36,540 bases of DNA from Paludibacteraceae bacterium (GCA_017417025.1 JAFPZY010000004.1:1-36540); one strand, 5' to 3'. Shown: positions 7,794 through 16,537, counted from the stretch's first letter. Program-made: numbers and translations. Notes: generated by a model from the sequence alone, not told the origin.

Positions 7794-7965
7794 CCAGACG
7801 AAACTTCGCAACTTTCGATTAACAGTCAGATCAAGGTGAGCAATAGATGCCTATGGGTATGACATTATACCCTTCTTTGTTGTTTCTAGCAAAGAGGTGT
7901 GTCATATCGGCGTAGGTTTCCTGTTGTTTATTTGACTGTTAAGGCAATGCGAAGGCCTCGTTTGG
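7794..7965 (+). ncRNA. ssrS: candidate 6S RNA (long hairpin with central bubble)
   Basis: The segment folds on itself as one rod. From the base upward, 7794-7801 pairs with 7958-7965 (one G-U pair), 7804-7810 (CTTCGCA) with 7948-7954 (TGCGAAG), and 7819-7828 (TTAACAGTCA) with 7933-7942 (TGACTGTTAA, ten perfect pairs). After an open bubble of 21 and 16 nt come 7850-7855 with 7911-7916, 7858-7864 (TATGACA) with 7900-7906 (TGTCATA), and 7874-7879 with 7890-7895 around a terminal loop. A rod of about 170 nt with a large central bubble behind a strong promoter is the hallmark of 6S RNA, which binds RNA polymerase by imitating an open promoter. The Bacteroidetes form is 6S-Flavo. It shows no features of tmRNA, RNase P or SRP RNA. 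A small hairpin at 7768-7783 lies upstream. I see no U-tract terminator at its 3' end, so a long structured leader of the next operon is the alternative. Confidence 0.55.
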
Positions 7966-8030
7966 TGAGTAATCAACTGCGAGGTCTGCGCTTCGTGTGT
8001 CTGTATGTATGGATAGTAAAAATATAATAG

Positions 8031-8066
8031 GGAGTATGCCGAAAAGCCATAAGTGAGTAGGCACAA
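8031..8066 (+). promoter_or_regulatory. leader element, copy 1
   Basis: GGAGTATGCCGAAAA (8031-8045) and GAGTAGGCACAA (8055-8066) occur just upstream of the start at 8085. The same two blocks, preceded by the same AAATATAA, recur before the start at 8944. Inside the element GCC and GGC can pair across a small loop. It may be a shared regulatory leader or a by-product of gene duplication. Confidence 0.55.
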
Positions 8067-8084
8067 CTGAAAAACATTGTATTT

Positions 8085-8852
8085 ATGAAAAGAATTTTAA
8101 TCCTTGTTTTGGCCATCATCTGCGGAGTCTCGTTTTCCGACAATTTTGCCAAGAAACCGAAAAAAAAGGTAGCGGCACAGGATGAGCAAGCGGTCCTTGA
8201 CAGTTTGCACAAAGCGGAAATAAGGAGGTTGGAGTTAGAGATGCAGCAGGAAGAAGAAAAACATGGTGCCGCATTGGAAGAAATGAAAAAAGCAGTAATG
8301 AACGCGGCGATGGAAAAAGAAGAGGATGAAGAGTTAAAAAATCTGCTTATTCCATGCACAGAAGAAGCACAAAGCGACGAAGAATACTATGGGGCATTAG
8401 GAATCAGTCGGGAAGAAATTAATTCAAGCTCTGCCATTATGAGTGCAATCATACAGGCTCAAATTGAATTGGCAAAACTGGTTGGCGAGGATTTGGAAAC
8501 AGATATGATTGAAATGCGTTGTCGTCAAGTAGCCGTAACTCACAAAGGGACAGCGGTGGCATACGTAGCCTTGAGATACCCTAAAAATAAAAAAGAGAAT
8601 ACTATTATTCCCTGCGCAGAAGCTGCACAAAATAATGAAGAATATTATTGCGCATTAGGAGTAAGTGAAGAAGAGCCTGATACAAAGACTGCCTTGGAAA
8701 AAGCAACTATACATGCCCAAATGGAATTGGCAAAACTGGTTGGCGCAGATTTAGACCAGAAAAAGATAGACCTCGTTTGCCGTCAGGTTGTTCAAAACGA
8801 TACAGGTACAGTGGTTGCATATGTAGCCTTGAGATATCCTAAAAACAAATAA
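8085..8852 (+). CDS. secreted protein with two tandem LPP20-like domains
   Basis: A 255-aa exported protein. The signal peptide (MKRILILVLAIICGVSFSDN) resembles that of the next gene but lacks the lipobox Cys found there, so it is probably not lipidated. Residues 25-90 are a charged, Glu/Lys-rich helix (DSLHKAEIRRLELEMQQEEE) likely to form a coiled coil. Two copies of a domain of about 75 residues follow: IPCTEEAQSDEEYYGALGIS ... CRQVAVTHKGTAVAYVALRYPKNK and IPCAEAAQNNEEYYCALGVS ... CRQVVQNDTGTVVAYVALRYPKNK. The domain has two conserved Cys, an LAKLVG helix and a YVAL strand, and is related to the single domain of the gene at 8944. I liken it to the LPP20 lipoprotein fold. It is first in a run of four related genes, and its function is unknown. 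Confidence 0.8.
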   Translation: MKRILILVLAIICGVSFSDNFAKKPKKKVAAQDEQAVLDSLHKAEIRRLELEMQQEEEKHGAALEEMKKAVMNAAMEKEEDEELKNLLIPCTEEAQSDEEYYGALGISREEINSSSAIMSAIIQAQIELAKLVGEDLETDMIEMRCRQVAVTHKGTAVAYVALRYPKNKKENTIIPCAEAAQNNEEYYCALGVSEEEPDTKTALEKATIHAQMELAKLVGADLDQKKIDLVCRQVVQNDTGTVVAYVALRYPKNK

Positions 8853-8859
8853 AATATAA

Positions 8860-8922
8860 GGAGTATGCCGAAAATCCTTACAATGCTTACATGGATGAAG
8901 CAAGTAATTAGAGTAGGCGCAA
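8860..8922 (+). promoter_or_regulatory. leader element, copy 2
   Basis: GGAGTATGCCGAAAA (8860-8874) and GAGTAGGCGCAA (8911-8922) repeat the blocks found before 8085, here with a longer loop between them. The copy lies in the 91-bp gap between the first two paralogous genes. Confidence 0.55.
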
Positions 8923-8943
8923 TCATTTAATTTATTTACCATT

Positions 8944-9732
8944 ATGAAAAAAGCATTATTATTTGTGTTGGCACTAACACTCGGAGTTACTTCATGTGCA
9001 GCCAAAAAGCCGGTCAAAAAACAACAAACTCAAGAGCCTGTGCAACAAGTGGACCGTCAGCAGGCGTATCTTGACAGTCTGAAACGCGCACAGGAAATCC
9101 GACGTATTGAATTGCAGATGCAGGCGGAAGAAGCACAGATGAAGGCAGACATGGAAATTGCCAAACTGAAAGCTGAAAATGCCAGAAAAGCTACTGCTGC
9201 TCGTCTCGGGCAGAAAATTCACATGCCTTGCATTGAAGAGAGTTACGACAAGGCGGGTGAATATATGGCAGGTCTTGGCATTGCGGAAGGTGAGGCAGAA
9301 AGAGGTCCCGGCATTGCTAATGCCAACCGCTATGCAATTGCTGATATCGCTTCCAAATATGTCGGCATGATAAAGAACGGCGTGTCGCAGTATGCAAAGA
9401 ATGTGAATACCCGCAACGGCAACAAAGTGAAAGAAAACGAGATGGAAGGTGCTGCTGAGGCTATCGGAACCAAACTCATTGATAAATATGCCAACGCTGT
9501 TTGTCGTGATGCAGAGATCGCAGATGATGGTACTTATACTTGTTATGTTACCGTTCATGTCCCTTTGAAAGACGTGGTTAATGCTACTGTTGATGAACTT
9601 GGTGTCATCCAGACCGACCTTGACCGCCAGAAATTCCGTGAGTACATGCAATCGGAATTGGACAAGCAAGCGGCAGCTGCGCAGGCAGAGAAAGACGAAT
9701 TAATGAAAATGCGCCAAGAAGCAGGTTTGTAA
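8944..9732 (+). CDS. LPP20-like lipoprotein
   Basis: A 262-aa lipoprotein: the signal peptide MKKALLFVLALTLGVTSC ends in a good lipobox (VTSC, Cys18). A charged helix of about 60 residues follows (QAYLDSLKRAQEIRRIELQM and on to KAENARKATAARLG), then one domain from about residue 90 to 215 (MPCIEESYDKAGEYMAGLGI, IANANRYAIADIASKYVGMI, AVCRDAEIADDGTYTCYVTV). The C-terminus is another charged helix (KLAAAAQAEK-like) ending MRQEAGL. The domain shares the PC..E, ALGI, repeated Ala and CR..D.GT..YV pattern with the upstream gene. LPP20-like lipoproteins are surface or periplasmic proteins of uncertain role. The next gene starts 1 bp after the stop, so translation is probably coupled. Confidence 0.82.
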   Translation: MKKALLFVLALTLGVTSCAAKKPVKKQQTQEPVQQVDRQQAYLDSLKRAQEIRRIELQMQAEEAQMKADMEIAKLKAENARKATAARLGQKIHMPCIEESYDKAGEYMAGLGIAEGEAERGPGIANANRYAIADIASKYVGMIKNGVSQYAKNVNTRNGNKVKENEMEGAAEAIGTKLIDKYANAVCRDAEIADDGTYTCYVTVHVPLKDVVNATVDELGVIQTDLDRQKFREYMQSELDKQAAAAQAEKDELMKMRQEAGL

Positions 9733-9733
9733 T

Positions 9734-10162
9734 ATGACCCCACACAAAATATGGCTAACCGCTCTGACATTCCTGATGCCCGCTTTTGTGTGGGCATTGG
9801 GAATGCCTTCGTGGGTGAAGCACCTGCCTAAAGCGGGAAATGACACCTATTATTATCGTGTTACCAAGGCCGAAGGAAAAACTTATGAGGAAGCTTACTC
9901 ACGCGCTTTCTCCATGGCAATACTTGAAAGCCAGTGGAAACTTGGTGTAAAAGTCAGTAAGGCGGATGATATGCAGACGGTGGAACAAACCGTGAAGCAG
10001 GAGTTAAATCTCAAAACAGGCAATATGAACCTGCCCATGAACAAAGTCTGTGAATACGAAACGGCGAGTTCTGATGGTGGAGTTCTTCTATACTGCCTAT
10101 GGCAGGTGGCTACTTACGGAAACGTAAAAGCAGAATTTGAAAACTATCTTGATTGTGAATAA
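9734..10162 (+). CDS. small secreted protein, LPP20-like paralog
   Basis: A 142-aa protein with a signal peptide (about MTPHKIWLTALTFLMPAFVWALG). The mature part shares its plan with the N-terminal half of the next gene: LPKAGNDTYYYRV against LPTPGNATYLYVK, an EGKT..EA helix, MNLPMNKVCEYE against MKVPVNKVCEFA, and LLYCLWQVATYGNVKAEFE against MYILCQVAKAGNITPEFE. Two conserved Cys may form a disulfide. It starts 1 bp after the upstream stop and ends 4 bp before the next start, so it is in the middle of a tight operon. No enzyme motif is visible. A structural or periplasmic partner role is likely, but function is unknown. Confidence 0.8.
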   Translation: MTPHKIWLTALTFLMPAFVWALGMPSWVKHLPKAGNDTYYYRVTKAEGKTYEEAYSRAFSMAILESQWKLGVKVSKADDMQTVEQTVKQELNLKTGNMNLPMNKVCEYETASSDGGVLLYCLWQVATYGNVKAEFENYLDCE

Positions 10163-10166
10163 TACC

Positions 10167-11099
10167 ATGAAAAAATTAATTCTTTTACTCGTCTTTGGCA
10201 GTTTCGCGCTTGCTGCCGCAGCACAAATGACCCGCAAACCGGTATTCCGTCCGGATTACACGTTCGACAAACTCCCCACTCCGGGCAATGCAACATATCT
10301 TTATGTGAAGGAACAGGGCGAAGGGAAAACCAAACGAGAGGCACTAAACCAAGCAATTGGGCGCGTGTTCCAAAGTACTGCCAACCGCATCGGGCAGATT
10401 GTGTCAACCGACGAAATCAACCGCGCATTGCAAGATGGTACCGACTATGATGTAATTGCGCGCAATATGAAAGTGCCGGTAAACAAAGTATGTGAGTTCG
10501 CAGTACAGGACACCACGGACTACACATGGACCATGTATATCCTCTGCCAGGTCGCCAAAGCTGGTAACATCACGCCCGAGTTTGAAACCTGCGAAGAGTG
10601 CACCAAGCACGAAATATTCGACCAAGCTTTGGCACGTTGGAATCAGCAGCAGGAAGATGCAAAGAAGAAAGCACGTAAAGAAGTTAACAAGCGCAATGCT
10701 ACAGCGCTTGTCGCCTCCACCTTCATTCCCGGCATGGGGCAGATGCTCAAAAAGCAGGGCGGAAAAGGCGCAGCGTTCCTTCTCAGTGAGGTTGTCCTTT
10801 TCGGTGGCGGCACAGCCTGCTATTTCCTTGCGCAGGACCAAGCCAAAATCATGAAAGCCCCAGGCACGTCCTACGATGCCTACAAAGAGGCGAAGAACAA
10901 CAAGAACATCTGGGATATTGCCATGTACTCCTGCTTCGGAGTCGGAGCGGCGGTACATATCGGGAATATGGTGCATGCTTGGTGTGTGGAAGACAGAAAA
11001 AAGCCTGCCGCAATAACTTTCGCACCCGCCATTATTTCCACCAACGAATACTCACAACCTTCCTACGCCATGGGCGCGGGCGTTCAAATCAAATTATAA
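10167..11099 (+). CDS. exported protein: LPP20-like domain plus membrane-associated C-terminal part
   Basis: A 310-aa protein beginning MKKLILLLVFGSFALAAAAQ, a clear signal peptide. An in-frame ATG 30 bp upstream is rejected because it would spoil the signal. Residues about 35-155 repeat the domain of the upstream gene (TPGNATYLYVKEQGEGKT, PVNKVCEFA, YILCQVAKAGNI). Residues 156-185 are a charged helix, and the C-terminal half has two hydrophobic segments (AAFLLSEVVLFGGGTACYFLA and NIWDIAMYSCFGVGAAVHIG) preceded by TFIPGMGQMLKKQGGKGA, a pattern resembling the DUF5683-type domain found in Bacteroidetes envelope proteins. The last residues (YAMGAGVQIKL) look like a closing beta strand. It probably sits in the envelope and closes the four-gene set. 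Confidence 0.8.
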   Translation: MKKLILLLVFGSFALAAAAQMTRKPVFRPDYTFDKLPTPGNATYLYVKEQGEGKTKREALNQAIGRVFQSTANRIGQIVSTDEINRALQDGTDYDVIARNMKVPVNKVCEFAVQDTTDYTWTMYILCQVAKAGNITPEFETCEECTKHEIFDQALARWNQQQEDAKKKARKEVNKRNATALVASTFIPGMGQMLKKQGGKGAAFLLSEVVLFGGGTACYFLAQDQAKIMKAPGTSYDAYKEAKNNKNIWDIAMYSCFGVGAAVHIGNMVHAWCVEDRKKPAAITFAPAIISTNEYSQPSYAMGAGVQIKL

Positions 11100-11168
11100 T
11101 CCGTCTGTCCTGTCGGTCGTAACTGGTTAAGCGGAACCGATTGGCCGGAATCAGAAATAAACATGACT

Positions 11169-13448
11169 ATGAAACACAATCTTTTTCTTGGCATTATTGC
11201 CGCTGTTTTGTCGGTTGCCGCAGTTGTTTTCATCGGTTGCGAAGGCAAGAACGGCGGTAACAGCATTGTCCGCTATGCGGGCAAAGTAGTCTATGCAGGC
11301 ACTTCCACCCCATTCCCCAATCTGGAAGTCAAAGTCACTGACGGAGAACACATCCACTGTCTGGAACACACCAATGCCGAGGGGCAGTTTGTCCTTACGG
11401 TGCGGGTGGATGACATCAACGGCGACTACTATGTCCTTGCAGGCGACTCCACATGCCTGCCCAAACGTGTGGACATCCCCGGTTACGGACAGGAGCAGTT
11501 CGACCTTGGCACCATAGAAGTCGAAGGGCCGTCTTTGCCTGTCGTCTCCACATCCGCAGTCAGCAACATAACTGACGAAACAGCGACCTGTGGTGGCAAT
11601 GTCACTTCCGATGGCCGCTCTTCTGTCACCGCTCGCGGTGTCTGTTGGTCCAAAACGGAGTATCCCATTGTCAACGACAGCCACACAACCAATGGTACAG
11701 GCACAGGCGAGTTCCAGAGCCAAATAATCAATCTGGAAGCAGGAACCACGTACTATGTTCGTGCATACGCTACCAACCGTATAGGGACTGCTTATGGTGA
11801 ACAGCGGACATTATCTTCTCTGACCGGTCTTCCGCAAGTAACTACCGATGATATAAGCGATATTTCAGCCACAACAGCAACGTGTGGGGGGAGTGTGGCA
11901 GCCAACTCGGGCTATGCCATTACTGCACGTGGTATATGCTGGAGCAGCACCACGGCATCGCCAACTATGCAGGATTCGCACACAGAAGAAGTGGCAACTA
12001 CGGGACATTTCACCAGTCTGATGCTTGGTCTGGAACGCAATACGACCTACTATGTTCGTGCTTATGCTGTAAATGAAAAAGGTGCTAATTATGGAGAAAC
12101 AAAAACATTTACAACACTTACAGGTCTCCCGATTGTCAATACCATGGCTGCATCTAATATAATGGCAACAACCGCTTTGGGAGGCGGTGATGTGACAAAT
12201 AATGGAGGCTATAATATTATGTCTCGTGGGGTTTGTTGGAGTTCCACTTCATCTACTCCTACAACAGAAGACAACCATACCAATGAGGTTGCAGATAATG
12301 GTCCTTTCAACAGTCTCATAACAGGACTCTCTCCTAACACTACATATTATGTACGTGCATACGCTACCAATGAAGCAGGGACAGGATACGGTAATGTTAT
12401 AACCTTTTCCACTCCTACAGGACTGCCTGTCGTTATAACAAAAGAAGTCACAAATATTAAAACGACAACGGCCGTTGCAAATGGTAATGTAACAAGTGAC
12501 GGAGGTTACGCTATAACAGCGCGTGGTGTTTGCTGGAGTGCAACCTCATCCACTCCGTCTTTAGAAGATCAACATACATCAGAAGTGGGGGGTAATGGCG
12601 CATTTACAAGTTTGATGACAGAATTACTGCCGAATACCACATATTATGTTCGTATCTATGCGACCAACGAATTGGGTACAAGTTATGGAGATGTTGTACA
12701 TTTTACAACTTCCAACGGATTGCCGTCTGTCCAAACCATCGATCCTAACGAGAATATTACGACCACTTCAATTACTGCGAGTGGAAATGTAAAAGATGAT
12801 GGCGGATTTCCTATTACAGAAAGAGGATTTGCATATAACACATTACCCTATCCGACCATCGAAAACGGAAAGAAAATAACAAGCGGCAGCGGCACTGGAT
12901 ATTTCTCTGCGACCATTTCCAATATATCACCAACTTCCCAGACATATTATATCCGTGCTTACGCAATAAATGAAAAGGGTACCGCCTATGGCGATCAAGT
13001 TATAATAACTCCGGAACGTTCAGAATATTTGAGTTTGAAGACTATGGTTTATGGCGGTTATACCTACAAGATTAGACCTATCGGTGCTATGGCGTGGCAA
13101 GCGGGATATAACGCTTGTCAAAGTATGGTCTATGGCGGCTATGATGATTGGTTTATGCCAAATGCAGATGAAGTTCAGGCGATCATTACGTATGTATACC
13201 AAAAATGGGGAGAAAAATATTACCTTTATGGCTGTACATCAACTAAAACACCTAATGTCAAACAATTACTCATTGAGGGTAGTACTGAAATATGGACATC
13301 AACATCAAGTTCAACATCTTATTATATATATGACTATGATTTCCGGAATAATGAACTGGAATACAGATATTGGAAAAAATATAATAGCACTTCTTCTTCA
13401 AGTGTATGTTTAGTCTTTGCTGTCCGCAAATATAGGAAAGATAATTAA
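11169..13448 (+). CDS. surface lipoprotein with five fibronectin-like repeats and Lcl/DUF1566 domain
   Basis: A 759-aa lipoprotein. The signal peptide MKHNLFLGIIAAVLSVAAVV ends in a lipobox (FIGC). A carboxypeptidase-regulatory-like beta domain follows (VVYAGTSTPFPNLEVKV to LGTIEVEG, about residues 38-115), then five repeats of about 97 residues with the pattern ARGVCWS ... TYYVRAYATN ... GTAYGE, a fibronectin-III-like unit common in Bacteroidetes surface proteins. The last 130 residues form an Lcl/DUF1566-type domain (GYDDWFMPNADEVQAI, EIWTSTSSS, VFAVRK). An ATG two codons earlier (11163) is possible; 11169 matches the start of the paralog at 13469. The protein should be anchored outside the cell and may bind a partner or a glycan. 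It follows the four LPP20-like genes after 69 bp. Confidence 0.85.
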   Translation: MKHNLFLGIIAAVLSVAAVVFIGCEGKNGGNSIVRYAGKVVYAGTSTPFPNLEVKVTDGEHIHCLEHTNAEGQFVLTVRVDDINGDYYVLAGDSTCLPKRVDIPGYGQEQFDLGTIEVEGPSLPVVSTSAVSNITDETATCGGNVTSDGRSSVTARGVCWSKTEYPIVNDSHTTNGTGTGEFQSQIINLEAGTTYYVRAYATNRIGTAYGEQRTLSSLTGLPQVTTDDISDISATTATCGGSVAANSGYAITARGICWSSTTASPTMQDSHTEEVATTGHFTSLMLGLERNTTYYVRAYAVNEKGANYGETKTFTTLTGLPIVNTMAASNIMATTALGGGDVTNNGGYNIMSRGVCWSSTSSTPTTEDNHTNEVADNGPFNSLITGLSPNTTYYVRAYATNEAGTGYGNVITFSTPTGLPVVITKEVTNIKTTTAVANGNVTSDGGYAITARGVCWSATSSTPSLEDQHTSEVGGNGAFTSLMTELLPNTTYYVRIYATNELGTSYGDVVHFTTSNGLPSVQTIDPNENITTTSITASGNVKDDGGFPITERGFAYNTLPYPTIENGKKITSGSGTGYFSATISNISPTSQTYYIRAYAINEKGTAYGDQVIITPERSEYLSLKTMVYGGYTYKIRPIGAMAWQAGYNACQSMVYGGYDDWFMPNADEVQAIITYVYQKWGEKYYLYGCTSTKTPNVKQLLIEGSTEIWTSTSSSTSYYIYDYDFRNNELEYRYWKKYNSTSSSSVCLVFAVRKYRKDN

Positions 13449-13468
13449 AAATTTTTAGTTCTAGATAA

Positions 13469-16400
13469 ATGAAACACAATCTTTTTCTTGGCATTATTGC
13501 CGCTGTTTTGTCGGTTGCCGCAGTTGTTTTCATCGGTTGCGAAGGCAAGAACGGCGGCAACAGCATCGTCCGCTATGCGGGCAAAGTCGTTTATGCAGGC
13601 ACCTCCACGCCCTTCCCCAATCTGGAAGTCAAAGTCACTAACGGCGACAAGATTCATTGTTTGGAGCACACTAATGCCGAGGGGCAGTTTGTCCTGACTG
13701 TGCGTATTGATGATATCAACGGTGACTATTACGTCCTTGCTGGCGACTCCACTTGTCTGCCCAAGCGTGTCAATCTCCCCGGCTTCGGTCAGGAGCAGTT
13801 CGACCTCGGCACCATAGAAGTCGAAGGGCCGTCTTTGCCTGTCGTCTCCACATCCGCAGTCAGCAGCATAACAGCCGAAACAGCAACCTGCGGTGGCAAT
13901 GTCACTTCCGACAGCCGCTCATCAGTCACTGCCCGTGGTGTCTGCTGGGCAAAAACTGAGTATCCCACAGTCAATGATGCCCACACCACCAACGGCACAG
14001 GCAAGGGTGAATTCCAAAGCCAACTTACTGAATTGGAGCACAACGCAATCTATTATGTCCGTGCCTATGCCACCAATAGTCAGGGCACTGCCTATGGCGA
14101 ACAATTCAAGTTCACAACAACAGAGGGTGTTGCCGTAGTGGTGACAGACTCTGTTTATAACATCACCGCTCATACCGCCAAGTGTCGTGCGCATGTAGTA
14201 AGCGACGGAGGTTTTGCTGTCACCAAGCGCGGCATCTGTTGGAGTAATCGGCCCGACCCTACAATCGATGACAATATTACAGAGGATGGTTCCGGTTTGG
14301 GCGAATACACAGCCACTCTGAAAGACCTCGTAGAGAACACCACCTACTACATCCGAGCCTATGCCACCAACAGCACTACTACCGTCTATGGCGAACAAAT
14401 TACCATTACCACATTGGACGGTTTGGCAGTAGTCCTGACGGATTCTATTTCTTCCATTACAGCAACCACGCTTACAGCACACGGCACAGTGGTCTCAGAT
14501 TGCGATATACCTGTCACAGCCTGTGGCTTCTGTTATGCAACGATGCAAAACCCGACGATTGAAAACGACCATACAACAAGCGGCAAGGGGCTTGGAACAT
14601 TCCAAAGCAATATCATAAATCTGCAAACCGGTACGACCTATTACATTCGTGCTTATGCTACCAACGAAACAGGAACAGTGTATGGAGCGCAGTTAAAAGT
14701 TACAATGCAGGAGGGTCTTCCTGTTGTACAATTCAAACAGGCAGTCAGTACTGCAACAAGCATTTCTGTAACAGGAGAAGTCCTTCAGACTGGAGGCTTT
14801 GCTGTCACCGAGCGTGGTGTATGCTACAGCACGATGAACTCCGAACCGGCGGTGGAAGACGGCAAAGTTCTCAGTGGCAAGGGAAAGGGGGCGTTCAGTG
14901 CTTCTATAACGGGACTGACTGCTGCCACCACTTACTATCTGCGCGCCTATGCCGTTAATGAAAACGGCACGGTTTATAGCGATGTACACAAAGTTGAAAC
15001 CAAGAATGGTGCCGCTACTGCAACAATCGGTGAAATACAGAATATCACCGCACTTACTGCTTCCGGCAGTGTAACTGTTACGGATGTAGGCGGTGCCACA
15101 TTGCAAAACTGCGGTATCTGTTGGGCAACCACACCAAATCCTACTATCGAGGATAGCAAAGCGGCAGGTGGCAACCAACTCAACACTGCCTATACCTGTA
15201 ATATGACGGGTCTCACTCCCGCCGCCACTTACTATGTCCGCGCATACGCCACAACCGACATCACAACCTCATATAGCGAGCAGATAAGTTTCCGGTTAAA
15301 GGATGGTGCCGCTACTGCAACAATCGGTGAAATAAAGAATATCACTGCTCTTACTGCATCCTGTAGTGTGAATGTTACGGATGCGGGCGGTGGCACATTG
15401 CAAAACTGCGGTATCTGCTGGGCAACCACACCCAATCCGACCATTGAGGACAGCAAAACGGCAGGTGGTAACCAACTCAACACAGCCTATACTTGCAACC
15501 TAACCCAATTGACTCCGGCTACCACCTATTATGTTAGAGGTTATGCCACTACGGACATAACTACTGCATATAGCGAGCAAGTTACATTTACCACGTATAC
15601 GGGCCTGCCGGATTTAACTACCACCACGACCACAGCCACTTCCACACAAATTACATCAGGCGGAAACATTGCAAGAGATGGAGGATACAACATTACGGCA
15701 CGTGGCGTATGCTATAGTACAACTAATTCCTCTCCGACAATTGAGGACAGTTATACGACGGCAGGAGTGGGAACAGGTGCATTCTCAACCATTATAACGG
15801 ATGTAAAAGTCAGCACCACTTACTATGTGCGTGCGTATGCCACTAACTCTATTGGCACTTCCTATGGCGGAGTAATGAAGGTTGTTACTGGAAATGGACT
15901 GCCGGTGGTAACAACTACTGCTATCACTAAGAATGGTTCATCGTTCCTTTCCGGAGGTCATATTTCCGATGATGGAGGCTCTGCTGTAACAGCACGTGGA
16001 ATATGCTATGGTACTTTCCCTCACCCTGATATGTCAGACACTTATAGCCATACTTCCGATGGTACAGGAACAGGTTATTATACTTCCACCATCGGCCTTA
16101 CCACCGGAGTTATTTATGTGCGGGCTTATGCCACAAATGCCAATGGAACGTCGTATGGAGCAGAAATTACTATGGATCTTGATTATTTGTCTCTGCCTAC
16201 CTTCGTATTCAATAATAAAACCTACAGAGTTGCTCCTAATGCTCCAGAGGTGATGTCTTGGTACGATGCTAAGACTTATTGTGACGGACTCGTTCTTTAC
16301 GGTTATTCGGATTGGCGAATGCCTGATTATGATGAATTATATCAAATGTATTTGTTGCGCACGTCAATAGGAGGATTCATACTGTCTGACAATGACAATA

Positions 16401-16537
16401 CTTCTTACACATGGCCAACTTGTTATTGGTATAATGTTTCTTCTAAATACATAGATTTTTCTCGAGGTATTAGTAGTTACACTTCTAGTTCTTCTAGTTA
16501 TAGATGCTCAGTTCGCCCTATTCGAGAGGAAAAATAA
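13469..16537 (+). CDS. surface lipoprotein with eight fibronectin-like repeats and Lcl/DUF1566 domain (paralog)
   Basis: A 1022-aa paralog of the gene at 11169, beginning only 20 bp after it. The first 86 bp are identical, and the signal peptide, lipobox, carboxypeptidase-regulatory-like domain and first repeat are nearly identical. After that the two diverge: this one has eight repeats of about 97 residues. Repeats five and six (from about 15008 and 15305) are near-copies of each other at the DNA level, offset by exactly 297 bp. The C-terminal domain (SWYDAKTYCDGLVLYGYSDW, MPDYDELYQM, RCSVRPIREE) is Lcl/DUF1566-like and differs strongly from that of the sister gene. The pattern suggests duplication, conversion of the 5' end and repeat-number change, as in variable surface adhesins. 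The ligand is unknown. Confidence 0.85.
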   Translation: MKHNLFLGIIAAVLSVAAVVFIGCEGKNGGNSIVRYAGKVVYAGTSTPFPNLEVKVTNGDKIHCLEHTNAEGQFVLTVRIDDINGDYYVLAGDSTCLPKRVNLPGFGQEQFDLGTIEVEGPSLPVVSTSAVSSITAETATCGGNVTSDSRSSVTARGVCWAKTEYPTVNDAHTTNGTGKGEFQSQLTELEHNAIYYVRAYATNSQGTAYGEQFKFTTTEGVAVVVTDSVYNITAHTAKCRAHVVSDGGFAVTKRGICWSNRPDPTIDDNITEDGSGLGEYTATLKDLVENTTYYIRAYATNSTTTVYGEQITITTLDGLAVVLTDSISSITATTLTAHGTVVSDCDIPVTACGFCYATMQNPTIENDHTTSGKGLGTFQSNIINLQTGTTYYIRAYATNETGTVYGAQLKVTMQEGLPVVQFKQAVSTATSISVTGEVLQTGGFAVTERGVCYSTMNSEPAVEDGKVLSGKGKGAFSASITGLTAATTYYLRAYAVNENGTVYSDVHKVETKNGAATATIGEIQNITALTASGSVTVTDVGGATLQNCGICWATTPNPTIEDSKAAGGNQLNTAYTCNMTGLTPAATYYVRAYATTDITTSYSEQISFRLKDGAATATIGEIKNITALTASCSVNVTDAGGGTLQNCGICWATTPNPTIEDSKTAGGNQLNTAYTCNLTQLTPATTYYVRGYATTDITTAYSEQVTFTTYTGLPDLTTTTTTATSTQITSGGNIARDGGYNITARGVCYSTTNSSPTIEDSYTTAGVGTGAFSTIITDVKVSTTYYVRAYATNSIGTSYGGVMKVVTGNGLPVVTTTAITKNGSSFLSGGHISDDGGSAVTARGICYGTFPHPDMSDTYSHTSDGTGTGYYTSTIGLTTGVIYVRAYATNANGTSYGAEITMDLDYLSLPTFVFNNKTYRVAPNAPEVMSWYDAKTYCDGLVLYGYSDWRMPDYDELYQMYLLRTSIGGFILSDNDNTSYTWPTCYWYNVSSKYIDFSRGISSYTSSSSSYRCSVRPIREEK

